NCBI RefSeq assembly: GCF_036227125.1
Contig: NZ_CP109435.1
Coordinates: forward strand, 7,130,001 to 7,194,000
Source: Streptomyces sp. NBC_01485
GTDB taxonomy: Bacteria; Actinomycetota; Actinomycetes; Streptomycetales; Streptomycetaceae
DNA length: 64,000 nucleotides
Reading direction: 5' to 3'
Below the pieces are notes generated by a model. It was not told the DNA's origin and searched no databases. It worked only from the letters and a program-made list of their open reading frames with translations. Shown in pieces: positions 7,612 through 17,340 of this stretch; positions within the stretch are counted from its first letter, which is position 1, and each line of letters opens with the position of its first letter. The position numbers were made by a program, and so were the translations under genes.

Positions 7612-9126
7612 GATCTCGATCTGCGCCCCGATGGAGTTGAGCCGCTCGGCCAGGTCCTCGTAGCCGCGGTTGATGACGTACACGTTGCGCAGCACCGACG
7701 TGCCCTCCGCCGCCATCATCGCCAGCAGGACGACGACCGCCGGACGCAGCGCCGGCGGGCACATCATCTCGGCGGCGCGCCAGCGCGTCGGGCCCTCGAC
7801 CAGTACCCGGTGCGGGTCGAGGAGTTGGAGCCGCCCGCCGAGCCGGTTCAGGTCCGTCAGGTAGATCGCGCGGTTGTCGTAGACCCAGTCGTGGATGAGG
7901 GTCTTGCCCTGCGCGACGGCGGCGATGGCCGCGAAGAACGGCACGTTGTCGATGTTCAGGCCGGGGAACGGCATGGGGTGGATCTTGTCGATCGGCGCCT
8001 CCAGTTTGGAGGGCCGGACCGTGAGGTCCACCAGCCGGGTGCGGCCGTTGTCGGCCGGGTACTCCGGCGTACGGTCGTGGTCGAGCCCCATCTCCTCCAG
8101 GACCGCCAGCTCGATCTCCAGGAACTCGATGGGCACCCGGCGCACCGTCAGCTCCGACTCCGTGACGACGGCGGCGGCGAGCAGGCTCATCGCCTCGACC
8201 GGGTCCTCGGAGGGCGAGTAGTCCACGTCGACGTCGATGTCGGGGACGCCGTGCACGGTGAGCGTGGTGGTGCCGACGCCCTCGACCTCGACGCCGAGTG
8301 CCTCCAGGAAGAAGCACAGATCCTGGACCATGTAGTTGGAGGAGGCGTTGCGGATGACGGTCACGCCGTCGTACCGGGCGGCCGCGAGCAGCGCGTTCTC
8401 GGTGACCGTGTCCCCGCGCTCGGTCAGCACGATCGGCCGGTCCGGGCGGACGGCACGGTCGACGACGGCGTGGTACTGCCCCTCCGTCGCCGCGACCTCC
8501 AGCCCGAACCGGCGCAGCGCGATCATGTGCGGCTCGATGGTCCGCGTGCCGAGGTCGCAGCCGCCGGCGTACGGCAGCTTGAAGTGGTCCATCCGGTGCA
8601 GCAGCGGGCCGAGGAACATGATGATGGAACGGGTGCGCACGGCAGCCGCCGCGTCGATCGCCGCCATGTCCAGCACGGCCGGCGGCACGATCTCCAGGTC
8701 GACGCCGTCGTTGATCCAACGGGTGCGTACGCCGATGGAGTTGAGGACCTCGAGCAGGCGGTAGACCTCCTCGATGCGGGCGACCCGGCGCAGCACCGTG
8801 CGTCCCTGGTTGAGCAGCGAGGCGCACAGCAGCGCCACGCACGCGTTCTTGCTGGTCTTCACGTCGATCGCGCCGGACAGCCGACGGCCGCCCACGACAC
8901 GCAGGTGCATCGGTCCCGCGTAGCCCAGAGAGACGATTTCGCTGTCCAACGCTTCACCGATTCGAGCGATCATCTCAAGGCTGATGTTTTGGTTGCCTCG
9001 CTCGATGCGGTTGACTGCACTCTGGCTGGTGCCGAGCGCCTCGGCCAGCTGCGCCTGTGTCCAGCCCCGGTGCTGCCGGGCGTCACGGATGAGCTTGCCG
9101 ATGCGTACGAGGTAGTCGTCTGCCAT
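7597..9126 (-). CDS. murA: XRE-type HTH fused to UDP-GlcNAc enolpyruvyl transferase (MurA-like)
   Basis: The product is 509 residues. Residues about 5-62 form a Cro/CI helix-turn-helix (IRDARQHRGWTQAQLAEALG, TSQSAVNRIERGNQNISLEM). From about 72 to the end runs a full MurA/EPSP-synthase fold beginning LRVVGGRRLSGAIDVKTSKN. The catalytic cysteine that adds to PEP and is hit by fosfomycin is kept in LPYAGGCDLGTRTIEPH. The enzyme makes the first committed cytoplasmic peptidoglycan precursor. Streptomyces usually carry a second, unfused MurA, so this one may be conditional. A palindrome sits only 10 bases before the ATG, suggesting autoregulation by its own HTH. I recall the S. coelicolor orthologue as SCO5998, next to aconitase as here. 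Catalysis is well supported; DNA binding is inferred. Confidence 0.9.
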   Translation of the reverse strand: MADDYLVRIGKLIRDARQHRGWTQAQLAEALGTSQSAVNRIERGNQNISLEMIARIGEALDSEIVSLGYAGPMHLRVVGGRRLSGAIDVKTSKNACVALLCASLLNQGRTVLRRVARIEEVYRLLEVLNSIGVRTRWINDGVDLEIVPPAVLDMAAIDAAAAVRTRSIIMFLGPLLHRMDHFKLPYAGGCDLGTRTIEPHMIALRRFGLEVAATEGQYHAVVDRAVRPDRPIVLTERGDTVTENALLAAARYDGVTVIRNASSNYMVQDLCFFLEALGVEVEGVGTTTLTVHGVPDIDVDVDYSPSEDPVEAMSLLAAAVVTESELTVRRVPIEFLEIELAVLEEMGLDHDRTPEYPADNGRTRLVDLTVRPSKLEAPIDKIHPMPFPGLNIDNVPFFAAIAAVAQGKTLIHDWVYDNRAIYLTDLNRLGGRLQLLDPHRVLVEGPTRWRAAEMMCPPALRPAVVVLLAMMAAEGTSVLRNVYVINRGYEDLAERLNSIGAQIEIFRDI

Positions 9127-9135
9127 GGGGCTGAG

Positions 9136-9154
9136 GTTATCTCAGATATGAGAT
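9136..9154. promoter_or_regulatory. Palindrome GTTATCTC-N6-GAGAT next to the HTH-murA start
   Basis: GTTATCTC, AGATAT, GAGAT. It ends 10 bases from the HTH-murA start codon and shares its arms and spacing with the site at 9579-9597. It is a candidate operator for the HTH domain of the adjacent fusion protein. Confidence 0.5.
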
Positions 9155-9578
9155 GGCACCTGTTGGGTGGTCCATTCGGGTGACACCCTGTCAACGCCGC
9201 CCGGTTTGTGCCACGTCATGATTTCGGTCGGTGGGAAGTGCTCCGTGAAGCGGCTGTCGGGGGATGCCTGGCGGAGTACTGCACGCAGGCCCCGTTCGAA
9301 CTCCGCCGGCCTGGTGCCGAACAGGTGAGGGGTCGAGTCGGAGCGGGAGAGCGTCCACGCCGCGATGTCGTCCGGAACAGGGTCCTGTCCCACTGCCATC
9401 CATCAGGCATGCCGTTCCGCTTCCGTCCGCCTGCCGGAACTCCGCCTGTCGGAGGCGCATGGTCGCAGACTCGCCGTGAACACCGCACACCGTTTCCAGG
9501 CAAGGCCAGGCCAGGCCAGGCAAGGGAAGGGAAGGTAAGGCGAGCCCGGGCATGACCATTCCGCCCTCATGTACTAGA
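9155..9578. other. Divergent intergenic region between HTH-murA and aconitase
   Basis: There is no convincing gene. A short run of tandem GGCCA/GGCAA-type repeats lies at about 9499-9540 (caaggccaggccaggcc and onward), a slippage-prone tract. Two palindromes flank the region. Confidence 0.5.
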
Positions 9579-9598
9579 GTTATCTCGACATCGAGATA
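9579..9598. promoter_or_regulatory. Palindrome TTATCTCGACATCGAGATA upstream of aconitase
   Basis: TATCTCG and CGAGATA are perfect inverted arms around ACAT. The GTTATCTC-N6-GAGAT pattern matches the site at 9136-9154. It lies about 130 bases before the acnA start, in promoter position. Confidence 0.6.
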
Positions 9599-9641
9599 TC
9601 TGCCGAGGCGCCCCGCAGCCGCCCACCCTAGTAAGGGTTGC

Positions 9642-9660
9642 CTAACTTAGCCTGACCTTA
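9642..9660 (-). promoter_or_regulatory. Iron-box-like site (DmdR1/IdeR type) before aconitase
   Basis: Read on the minus strand, TAAGGTCAGGCTAAGTTAG matches 14 of 19 positions of the actinobacterial iron-box consensus TTAGGTTAGGCTAACCTAA as I recall it. It lies 68 bases before the GTG of acnA, where an iron-dependent regulator could act on a 4Fe-4S enzyme gene. Confidence 0.5.
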
Positions 9661-9727
9661 GCGGATCGGCCAAGCCCGCGTGACGGCAGGATGCGGTGGT
9701 ACGCGCACATCAATGAAGGAGACTGTC

Positions 9728-12445
<2,718 letters not shown>

Positions 12446-12464
12446 GCGGTCTCGTAGGGCAGTT

Positions 12465-12500
12465 GAGGGCCGCATCCCCGGTGACGGGGGTGCGGCCCTC
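12465..12500 (+). terminator. Terminator of acnA
   Basis: GAGGGCCGCATCCCC at 12465-12479 pairs with GGGGTGCGGCCCTC at 12487-12500, with a short loop, 20 bases after the stop codon. Confidence 0.85.
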
Positions 12501-12703
12501 CGCGTGCGCCCTACCTCTGCACCTCCACGGCCAGCCCCGCTCGAAGCATCGCCTCCTTCGGCCAACGCCTGTTTCCACCAAGGCAGTTGGCGGATGTCCG
12601 GCATCCCGGGAAACGCCGTCGTAGCCGGTTGGTCACCATTTCGCACGGCTGCGGCTCAGGCGCAGCACAGCATTCCCCCAGCCGACCGGGACAGGATCAG
12701 GAC

Positions 12704-12823
12704 ATGGCTGGCATCTCCGGTACCCGCAGCGGACGGGTCCGCGTTCCGATCGTCGACGACGAGCCCGCGCTCACCGTACGGGGGCTGGGGCACGCCTTCA
12801 TGCCGGTGGAGGACGGGAGATGA
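12704..12823 (+). pseudogene. Response-regulator gene deleted to its two ends
   Basis: A 39-codon frame reads MAGISGTRSGRVRVPIVDDE, then PALTVRGLGHAFMPVEDGR. The first part is the start of a receiver domain (beta1 strand and the DDE acidic pocket). The second is the C-terminal wing of an OmpR-type DNA-binding domain (TVRGLGY-like). About 180-200 residues between PAL and TVRG are missing, and the frame is preserved. The stop overlaps the ATG of the sensor kinase (ATGA), the normal coupling of a regulator-kinase pair. The product cannot receive phosphate or bind DNA. Confidence 0.7.
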
Positions 12824-14376
12824 GGATCCGCCCCCGGGGCACCCGTCCGTGGGGCGCCCGCACCCGGGGCGGCTCCCTGCGCACCCGGCTCCTGATCCTC
12901 ATCGGCGCCGTCCTCGTCGCCGTGTGCGCCGTGATGGCCCTCACCACCGTCTTCGCCCAGCGCGCCTACCTGCTGGGCAACCTGGACGACCGGGTCACCG
13001 ACGCCGCGCAGCGCGGCCTCGGCGACGCCTCACTCCACCCGGACCTGCCGAGAGACCTGACCTTCCTCGACGGGAGCGGCCACCCGGCCGGCCTGCTCGC
13101 CGCCCGCCTCGACGCCGACGGCACCGTCCTCGCGGCGGCGACGGTACGCCAGGACGCCCCGCCGCAGAACCTGACGAAGCCTCAAATCACTTCCCTGGCA
13201 GGCATGGAGACCGGCGACGGCCCGTACACGAGGACGGTCCCCGGCCTGGGCGCCTACCGCATCACCGTCCTCGACGCCAACGGCGTCCGCGTCCTCACCG
13301 GCCTTCCGATGGGTGACGTCCAGGACATGATCCGCGGCCTGGTCGCGGTGGAGGCGGCCGTGGCCGCGGCGGGCCTGACGGTCGCCGGCTGCGTCTGCGC
13401 GCTGGTCGTACGACGGCAGCTACGCCCCCTCGGCCGGGTCACCGCCGCAGCCGTCGAGGTCTCGCAGGCTCCGTTGCACCGCTACGAGGCAACCGCTCTC
13501 CCCAGGGTTCCCGAGCGGGACACCGACCCCGGCAGTGAGGCCGGCCAGGTCGGCGCGGCCCTCAACCGCATGATCGACCACGTCGAGTCCTCGCTCGCCG
13601 AACGCCGCCGCAGCGAGGAACGTATGCGCCGCTTCCTGGCCGACGCCAGCCACGAACTGCGCACGCCGCTCGCCTCCATCGCCGGCTACGCGGAACTGAT
13701 GAACCGCGGCGCCGACCGCGTCGAACCGGGCCTGGCGTGGCGCCGGGTCACGGCCGAGTCGGCGCGTATGACGGGCCTGGTCGAGGACCTGCTGCTGCTC
13801 GCCCGTCTGGACGAGGGCAGGCCGCTGTACTCCTCCGAAGTGGACCTGGCGGCGCTGGTCGCCGAGGCGGTGTGGGACGCGCGGGCGGCGGGAGGCGGTC
13901 ACGACTGGCAGCTCGAACTGCGCCTGGACGAGCAGCCGTTGGTCCTCGGTGACGAGGTCCGCCTGCGTCAGGTGGTCGCCAACCTGCTGGCCAACGCGCG
14001 CGTGCACACGCCCCCGGGCACGAGCGTCGTCGCCGTCGTGGAGGCGCGCCGGGGCATGTGCGTCGTGCGTGTCCGGGACGACGGCCCCGGCATCCCGCCC
14101 GACCTGCTCCCGACGGTCTTCGAGCGCTTCACCCGCGCCGACGCCTCCCGCGCCCGCGCCACCACGGGCAGCGGCGCCGGTCTGGGCCTCGCCGTCGTCG
14201 CCGCGATCACGGCGGCGCACGGCGGCCACATCGACGTACACAGCGAGCCGGGCCGCACCGAGTTCACGGTGGAACTGCCACTGACGGGGGAGCCGGGGGA
14301 GCTGGAGGAGGCGGGGGAGTCTGGGGAGACGGTGGCGGACACGCTGACCTGGAGTCCGCGGGTGCCGGTGCGGTAG
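12820..14376 (+). CDS. Sensor histidine kinase lacking its partner
   Basis: The product is 518 residues; GGAGGACGGGAG precedes the ATG. The order is: basic N-terminus, membrane helix (LLILIGAVLVAVCAVMALTT), an extracytoplasmic region of about 120 residues, a second membrane helix (AVEAAVAAAGLTVAGCVCAL), a HAMP linker (LRPLGRVTAAAVEVS), HisKA with the phosphate-accepting His278 in DASHELRTPL, then HATPase_c with an N-box (LRQVVANLLANARVHTPPG), RDDGPGIPPDL, an F-box and GSGAGLGLAVV. All catalytic boxes are intact. It belongs to the TcrY/CutS-like OmpR-partner class. Its cognate regulator directly upstream is reduced to a remnant, so it either signals to a regulator elsewhere or has lost its output. 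The ligand is unknown. Confidence 0.88.
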   Translation: MRIRPRGTRPWGARTRGGSLRTRLLILIGAVLVAVCAVMALTTVFAQRAYLLGNLDDRVTDAAQRGLGDASLHPDLPRDLTFLDGSGHPAGLLAARLDADGTVLAAATVRQDAPPQNLTKPQITSLAGMETGDGPYTRTVPGLGAYRITVLDANGVRVLTGLPMGDVQDMIRGLVAVEAAVAAAGLTVAGCVCALVVRRQLRPLGRVTAAAVEVSQAPLHRYEATALPRVPERDTDPGSEAGQVGAALNRMIDHVESSLAERRRSEERMRRFLADASHELRTPLASIAGYAELMNRGADRVEPGLAWRRVTAESARMTGLVEDLLLLARLDEGRPLYSSEVDLAALVAEAVWDARAAGGGHDWQLELRLDEQPLVLGDEVRLRQVVANLLANARVHTPPGTSVVAVVEARRGMCVVRVRDDGPGIPPDLLPTVFERFTRADASRARATTGSGAGLGLAVVAAITAAHGGHIDVHSEPGRTEFTVELPLTGEPGELEEAGESGETVADTLTWSPRVPVR

Positions 14377-14699
14377 GCGAGGCGCGGCCCCCGCCCTCAC
14401 CGCACCGCCGCGGAAAGCCCGACGCTCACAGGAACGCCGTACGGACCCGTTTACAAGTGGGCCGTACGGCGCTACCTTCCGCCACAGGTGGAGTGGGAGC
14501 GCTCCCATATGTGTGCTCGTGCCCGGCGGACCGGAACCCGCCGGACCCGACTCCGGGACGCTCCCGCTCCGCGCACCCGTACCCGCACCCCCCACTCGGA
14601 CCCCCACCCGCCCCCCACGCGCACCTCCACCCCCGCACCTCCACCCGCAGTGCACCCCATGCACGCACGGTCCGTACCTGGAAGGCGGACTCATCTGCC
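14377..14699. other. Promoter region of the LPMO gene
   Basis: No gene is seen. It contains the CebR box at 14494-14507 and a long, low-complexity C-rich stretch (CCCGCACC-like units) at about 14560-14660 in the leader. Confidence 0.6.
14494..14507. promoter_or_regulatory. CebR box (cello-oligosaccharide repressor site)
   Basis: TGGGAGCGCTCCCA is an exact match to the 14-bp palindrome bound by CebR, the LacI-family repressor of cellulolytic genes in Streptomyces that is released by cellobiose. It lies about 190 bases before the LPMO start. Confidence 0.85.
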
Positions 14700-15776
14700 A
14701 TGCAAACTGTCATGATCACGCCAGATTCACCATCGAGGTTACGTACTCGAGCCCTGTTCCTCGTCCTCATGGCCCTGTTGGCCACGGTCCCGGCCCTCGG
14801 TCTGATCGTCACGACCGGCGGCAAGGCCGAGGCGCACGGCACCCCCATGAAGCCCGGCAGCCGTACTTTCCTGTGCTGGCAGGACGGGCTGACCGACACC
14901 GGTGAGATCAAGCCGGTCAACCCGGCCTGCAAGAACGCGCAACAGGTGAGCGGCACCACGCCGTTCTACAACTGGTTCTCGGTGCTGCGCTCCGACGGCG
15001 CCGGCCGCACCCGCGGGTTCGTGCCGGACGGCCAGTTGTGCAGCGGCGGCAACGCCAACTTCACCGGGTTCAACGCGCCCCGCAACGACTGGCCGCTCAC
15101 CCACCTCACCTCGGGTGCGAACGTCGACTTCTCCTACAACGCCTGGGCGGCGCACCCGGGTTGGTTCTACGTCTACGTCACCAAGGACGGCTTCGACCCG
15201 ACCAAGGCCCTCACCTGGGACGACATGGAGGCCCAGCCCTTCCTCTCCGTCGACCACCCGCCGCTCAACGGCAGCCCGGGCACGGTCGAGGCCAACTACT
15301 CCTGGAACGGCAAGCTCCCGGCCAACAAGTCCGGGCGGCACATCATCTACATGGTCTGGCAGCGCTCGGACAGCGCCGAGACCTTCTACTCCTGCTCCGA
15401 CGTCGTCTTCGACGGCGGAAACGGCGAGGTGACCGGCATCCACGAGCCGGGCAACCCCAGCGAGCCCGTCCCCGGTGCCTGCACCGCGACCCGCAGGACC
15501 ACCGGCACCTGGAGCGGCGGCTATCAGTCCGAGGTGACCGTCACCAACTCCGGCGACGTCCCGATGCTCGGCTGGATGGTCGACTGGTCGCTGCCCGGTG
15601 GGCAGTCGGTGGCCAGTCTCTGGAGCGGCAACGCCACGTACAACGGGCAGGCGGTGATGGTCCATAACGCCGACTGGAACGGCTCGTTGAGTCCGGGCCA
15701 GAGTACGACGTTCGGATACGTCGTCTCCGGTTCGGGCGGTGACAGCGCCACGAGCCTTCCCTGCAGGGTCGGTTGA
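14700..15776 (+). CDS. AA10 lytic polysaccharide monooxygenase with CBM2
   Basis: The product is 358 residues from ATG 14700 (GAAGG upstream); ATG 14712 is an alternative. The signal peptide ends at KAEA, exposing His46 as the mature N-terminus (HGTPMKPGSRTFLCW), the obligatory copper-brace ligand. The second copper His is in AWAAHPGWFYVYVTK, and the axial aromatic is in ETFYSCSDVVF. The catalytic domain runs to about residue 255. After a short Pro/Glu linker comes a family 2 carbohydrate-binding module of about 95 residues (TGTWSGGYQSEVTVTNSGD through LPCRVG). The start sequence resembles the cellulose-active actinobacterial AA10 group more than chitin-active CBP21 types, and a CebR box upstream fits a cellulose role. 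The enzyme acts outside the cell, cleaving crystalline polysaccharide oxidatively. Substrate preference is inferred. Confidence 0.93.
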   Translation: MQTVMITPDSPSRLRTRALFLVLMALLATVPALGLIVTTGGKAEAHGTPMKPGSRTFLCWQDGLTDTGEIKPVNPACKNAQQVSGTTPFYNWFSVLRSDGAGRTRGFVPDGQLCSGGNANFTGFNAPRNDWPLTHLTSGANVDFSYNAWAAHPGWFYVYVTKDGFDPTKALTWDDMEAQPFLSVDHPPLNGSPGTVEANYSWNGKLPANKSGRHIIYMVWQRSDSAETFYSCSDVVFDGGNGEVTGIHEPGNPSEPVPGACTATRRTTGTWSGGYQSEVTVTNSGDVPMLGWMVDWSLPGGQSVASLWSGNATYNGQAVMVHNADWNGSLSPGQSTTFGYVVSGSGGDSATSLPCRVG

Positions 15777-15916
15777 GCAAGACCCGCTCTGGGCGGACCT
15801 GGTGGGCGGCGAGCCGCGCCACCGGGTCCGCGAGCCGGGCCTGTCCCAAGGGGGGAGTGGGGCGGTCCGGGGTGTCCCCGCCCGGACGGTGCAACGGGTC
15901 GGGGGTCGCGTGATAC

Positions 15917-15928
15917 GACAACGTTGTC
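15917..15928. promoter_or_regulatory. LacI-type palindrome in the LPMO/esterase gap
   Basis: GACAACGTTGTC is a perfect 12-bp palindrome with the central CG typical of LacI-family operators. It lies between two convergent genes, so it controls no obvious promoter here; it could be a decoy or chance. Confidence 0.3.
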
Positions 15929-16028
15929 TCGACGTCGCGCGGGCATGACTCTACCGGGTCAACGGGTGTAGGGGCCAACCGAGTTGACGGAGGGGCCGCC
16001 GTGAGCCGGAGGTGAGGCGTGGCGCACG

Positions 16029-17069
16029 TCAGTCGGCCAACTTCCCTGCCAGCCAGTGAAGTTGGCGTCGTACCTGTTCGGCCTCGCCCCCCTCGTGACC
16101 GTTGAACGGATACGGGTGGATCTCCCTGTGTGGATCCGCGCCGCCGGTCAGCTCCCCGTACCGGTTGAAGGCGGCGTACACCCCGCTCGGCGGGCAGACC
16201 GTGTCGCGCAGGCCCGTGCCGAAGTGGGCGGGGGCGTGGGCGCGGCGGGCGAAGGAGACGCCTTCCACGTAGGAAAGCGTGCGGTAGGCGGTTTCCTCGG
16301 CGCCTCGGTGCACGGAGAGGTAGGCGGCGATCTCGCCGTACGGACCCGCGTCGGTGAGGTCCAGGGCACGCCGGATGCCGCACAACAGCGGGGCCGTGAC
16401 GAGGACGGCGGCCAGGTCGGGAACCAGGCCCGCGACGGCGAGGGCGAGTCCGCCGCCCTGGCTGTTTCCGACGGCGACGGTGCGGCCGGGGTCCACGCCC
16501 GGCAGTGCACGGACCGCCGCCACCGCGCGCACCGCGTCCGTGATCAGGCGGCGGTAGTGGTAGTCCCGTGGGGCGAGGAGGCCGCGGACGGCCGGGCCGG
16601 GACCGCCGGGCGCGGTGGCGTGCGGGTCGGGGGTGGCGCCCCCGTTGCCGTACTGGTCGCCCTGGCCGCGGTTGTCCATCAGCAGGTGCGCGTAGCCGGC
16701 GTTCACCCAGGTCAGGCGCTCGTGAGGGAGACCGCGGCCGCGTCCGTAGCCGGCGTACTCGACGACCGCGGGAAGCGCTTCCCGCGCGCCGGACGTGACG
16801 CCGGACGTGACGTCGGACGGGAGGCCGGACGTGACGTCGGACGGGAGGCTGAACCAGGCCCGTACCGGATCCCCCGCGAAGCCCCGGAACGTCACGTCCC
16901 AGGTCCGTGTCAGACGGAGACCGGTGTCGACGGGGTGCGCCGACACCAGTACGTCCCGCTGCTCGGCCTCCTTCAGGGTGTCGCTCCAGAACGCGTCGAA
17001 GTCGGCGGGCTCGTCGGGCTCGGGCCGGTGGCGTTCCAGCTCCGGCAGCGGCAGGTCGAACGCGGGCAC
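16029..17069 (-). CDS. Acetylxylan esterase / cephalosporin-C deacetylase family
   Basis: The product is 346 residues from GTG 17069, preferred because GCGAGGTG sits 5 bases upstream and the usual family start (PAFDLPLPELERH) follows; an ATG at 17117 is in frame but poorly placed. This is an alpha/beta hydrolase of the AXE1 family (CE7): an oxyanion/loop region with DNRGQGDQYGNGG, the nucleophile Ser in GNSQGGG, and a C-terminal His in NGHEGGEAEQ. There is no signal peptide, so it probably deacetylates imported xylo-oligosaccharides in the cytoplasm. An insertion built from a 24-bp tandem repeat (SGLPSDVTSG units) interrupts the early domain. It is transcribed divergently from the aldouronate importer and shares its control region. 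Confidence 0.9.
   Translation of the reverse strand: MPAFDLPLPELERHRPEPDEPADFDAFWSDTLKEAEQRDVLVSAHPVDTGLRLTRTWDVTFRGFAGDPVRAWFSLPSDVTSGLPSDVTSGVTSGAREALPAVVEYAGYGRGRGLPHERLTWVNAGYAHLLMDNRGQGDQYGNGGATPDPHATAPGGPGPAVRGLLAPRDYHYRRLITDAVRAVAAVRALPGVDPGRTVAVGNSQGGGLALAVAGLVPDLAAVLVTAPLLCGIRRALDLTDAGPYGEIAAYLSVHRGAEETAYRTLSYVEGVSFARRAHAPAHFGTGLRDTVCPPSGVYAAFNRYGELTGGADPHREIHPYPFNGHEGGEAEQVRRQLHWLAGKLAD
16789..16848. repeat. 24-bp tandem repeat inside the esterase gene
   Basis: The unit CCGGACGTGACGTCGGACGG plus GAGG occurs at 16801-16824 and 16825-16848, preceded by a 12-bp partial unit at 16789-16800. It encodes repeated SDVTSG peptide and keeps the frame. Confidence 0.9.
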
Positions 17070-17223
17070 GGGGACACCTCGCAGAGGTTGTGGGCGATCG
17101 ATCGTTGCGTAGGTCATACAGAAATTTGCGGAGGACGGTAACACCCAACTCCCCGGTTCTACCCCGCTCGTGAGGGATTCCAACGCCGTGCGAAGTCCCA
17201 CCAGCCCACCGTGCAGCACCCAT

Positions 17224-17237
17224 TGACAGCGCTTTCC
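17224..17237. promoter_or_regulatory. LacI-type operator upstream of the aldouronate cluster
   Basis: TGACAGCGCTTTCC. The exact reverse complement occurs at 51067-51080, in front of the beta-mannosidase/LacI and divergent importer genes. The AGCGCT core is typical of LacI-family sites. Confidence 0.6.
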
Positions 17238-17276
17238 GTCAGCCCTTACGTTGCCGCAGAGTTACCGGTAAGGGCA

Positions 17277-17287
17277 CGAAAGTTTCG
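17277..17287. promoter_or_regulatory. CGAAAGTTTCG palindrome, xylan-regulon-like
   Basis: The CGAA-N3-TTCG arrangement resembles motifs reported before xylanase and bxl genes of Streptomyces. It lies 54 bases before the first importer gene and about 208 before the divergent esterase. A further TTCGAA occurs close downstream. Confidence 0.45.
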
Positions 17288-17340
17288 AGATCACGCGCTG
17301 CGCGTCGAGCGTTTCGAAGATCGCCCCGGGAGGCCCGAGC

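Noticed and set aside
16768..16785. Palindrome GCGGGAAGCGCTTCCCGC as an operator
   Set aside because: It is inside the esterase coding region, far from any start, and differs from the AGCGCT operators at 17224 and 51067. It is kept only as a structural oddity.
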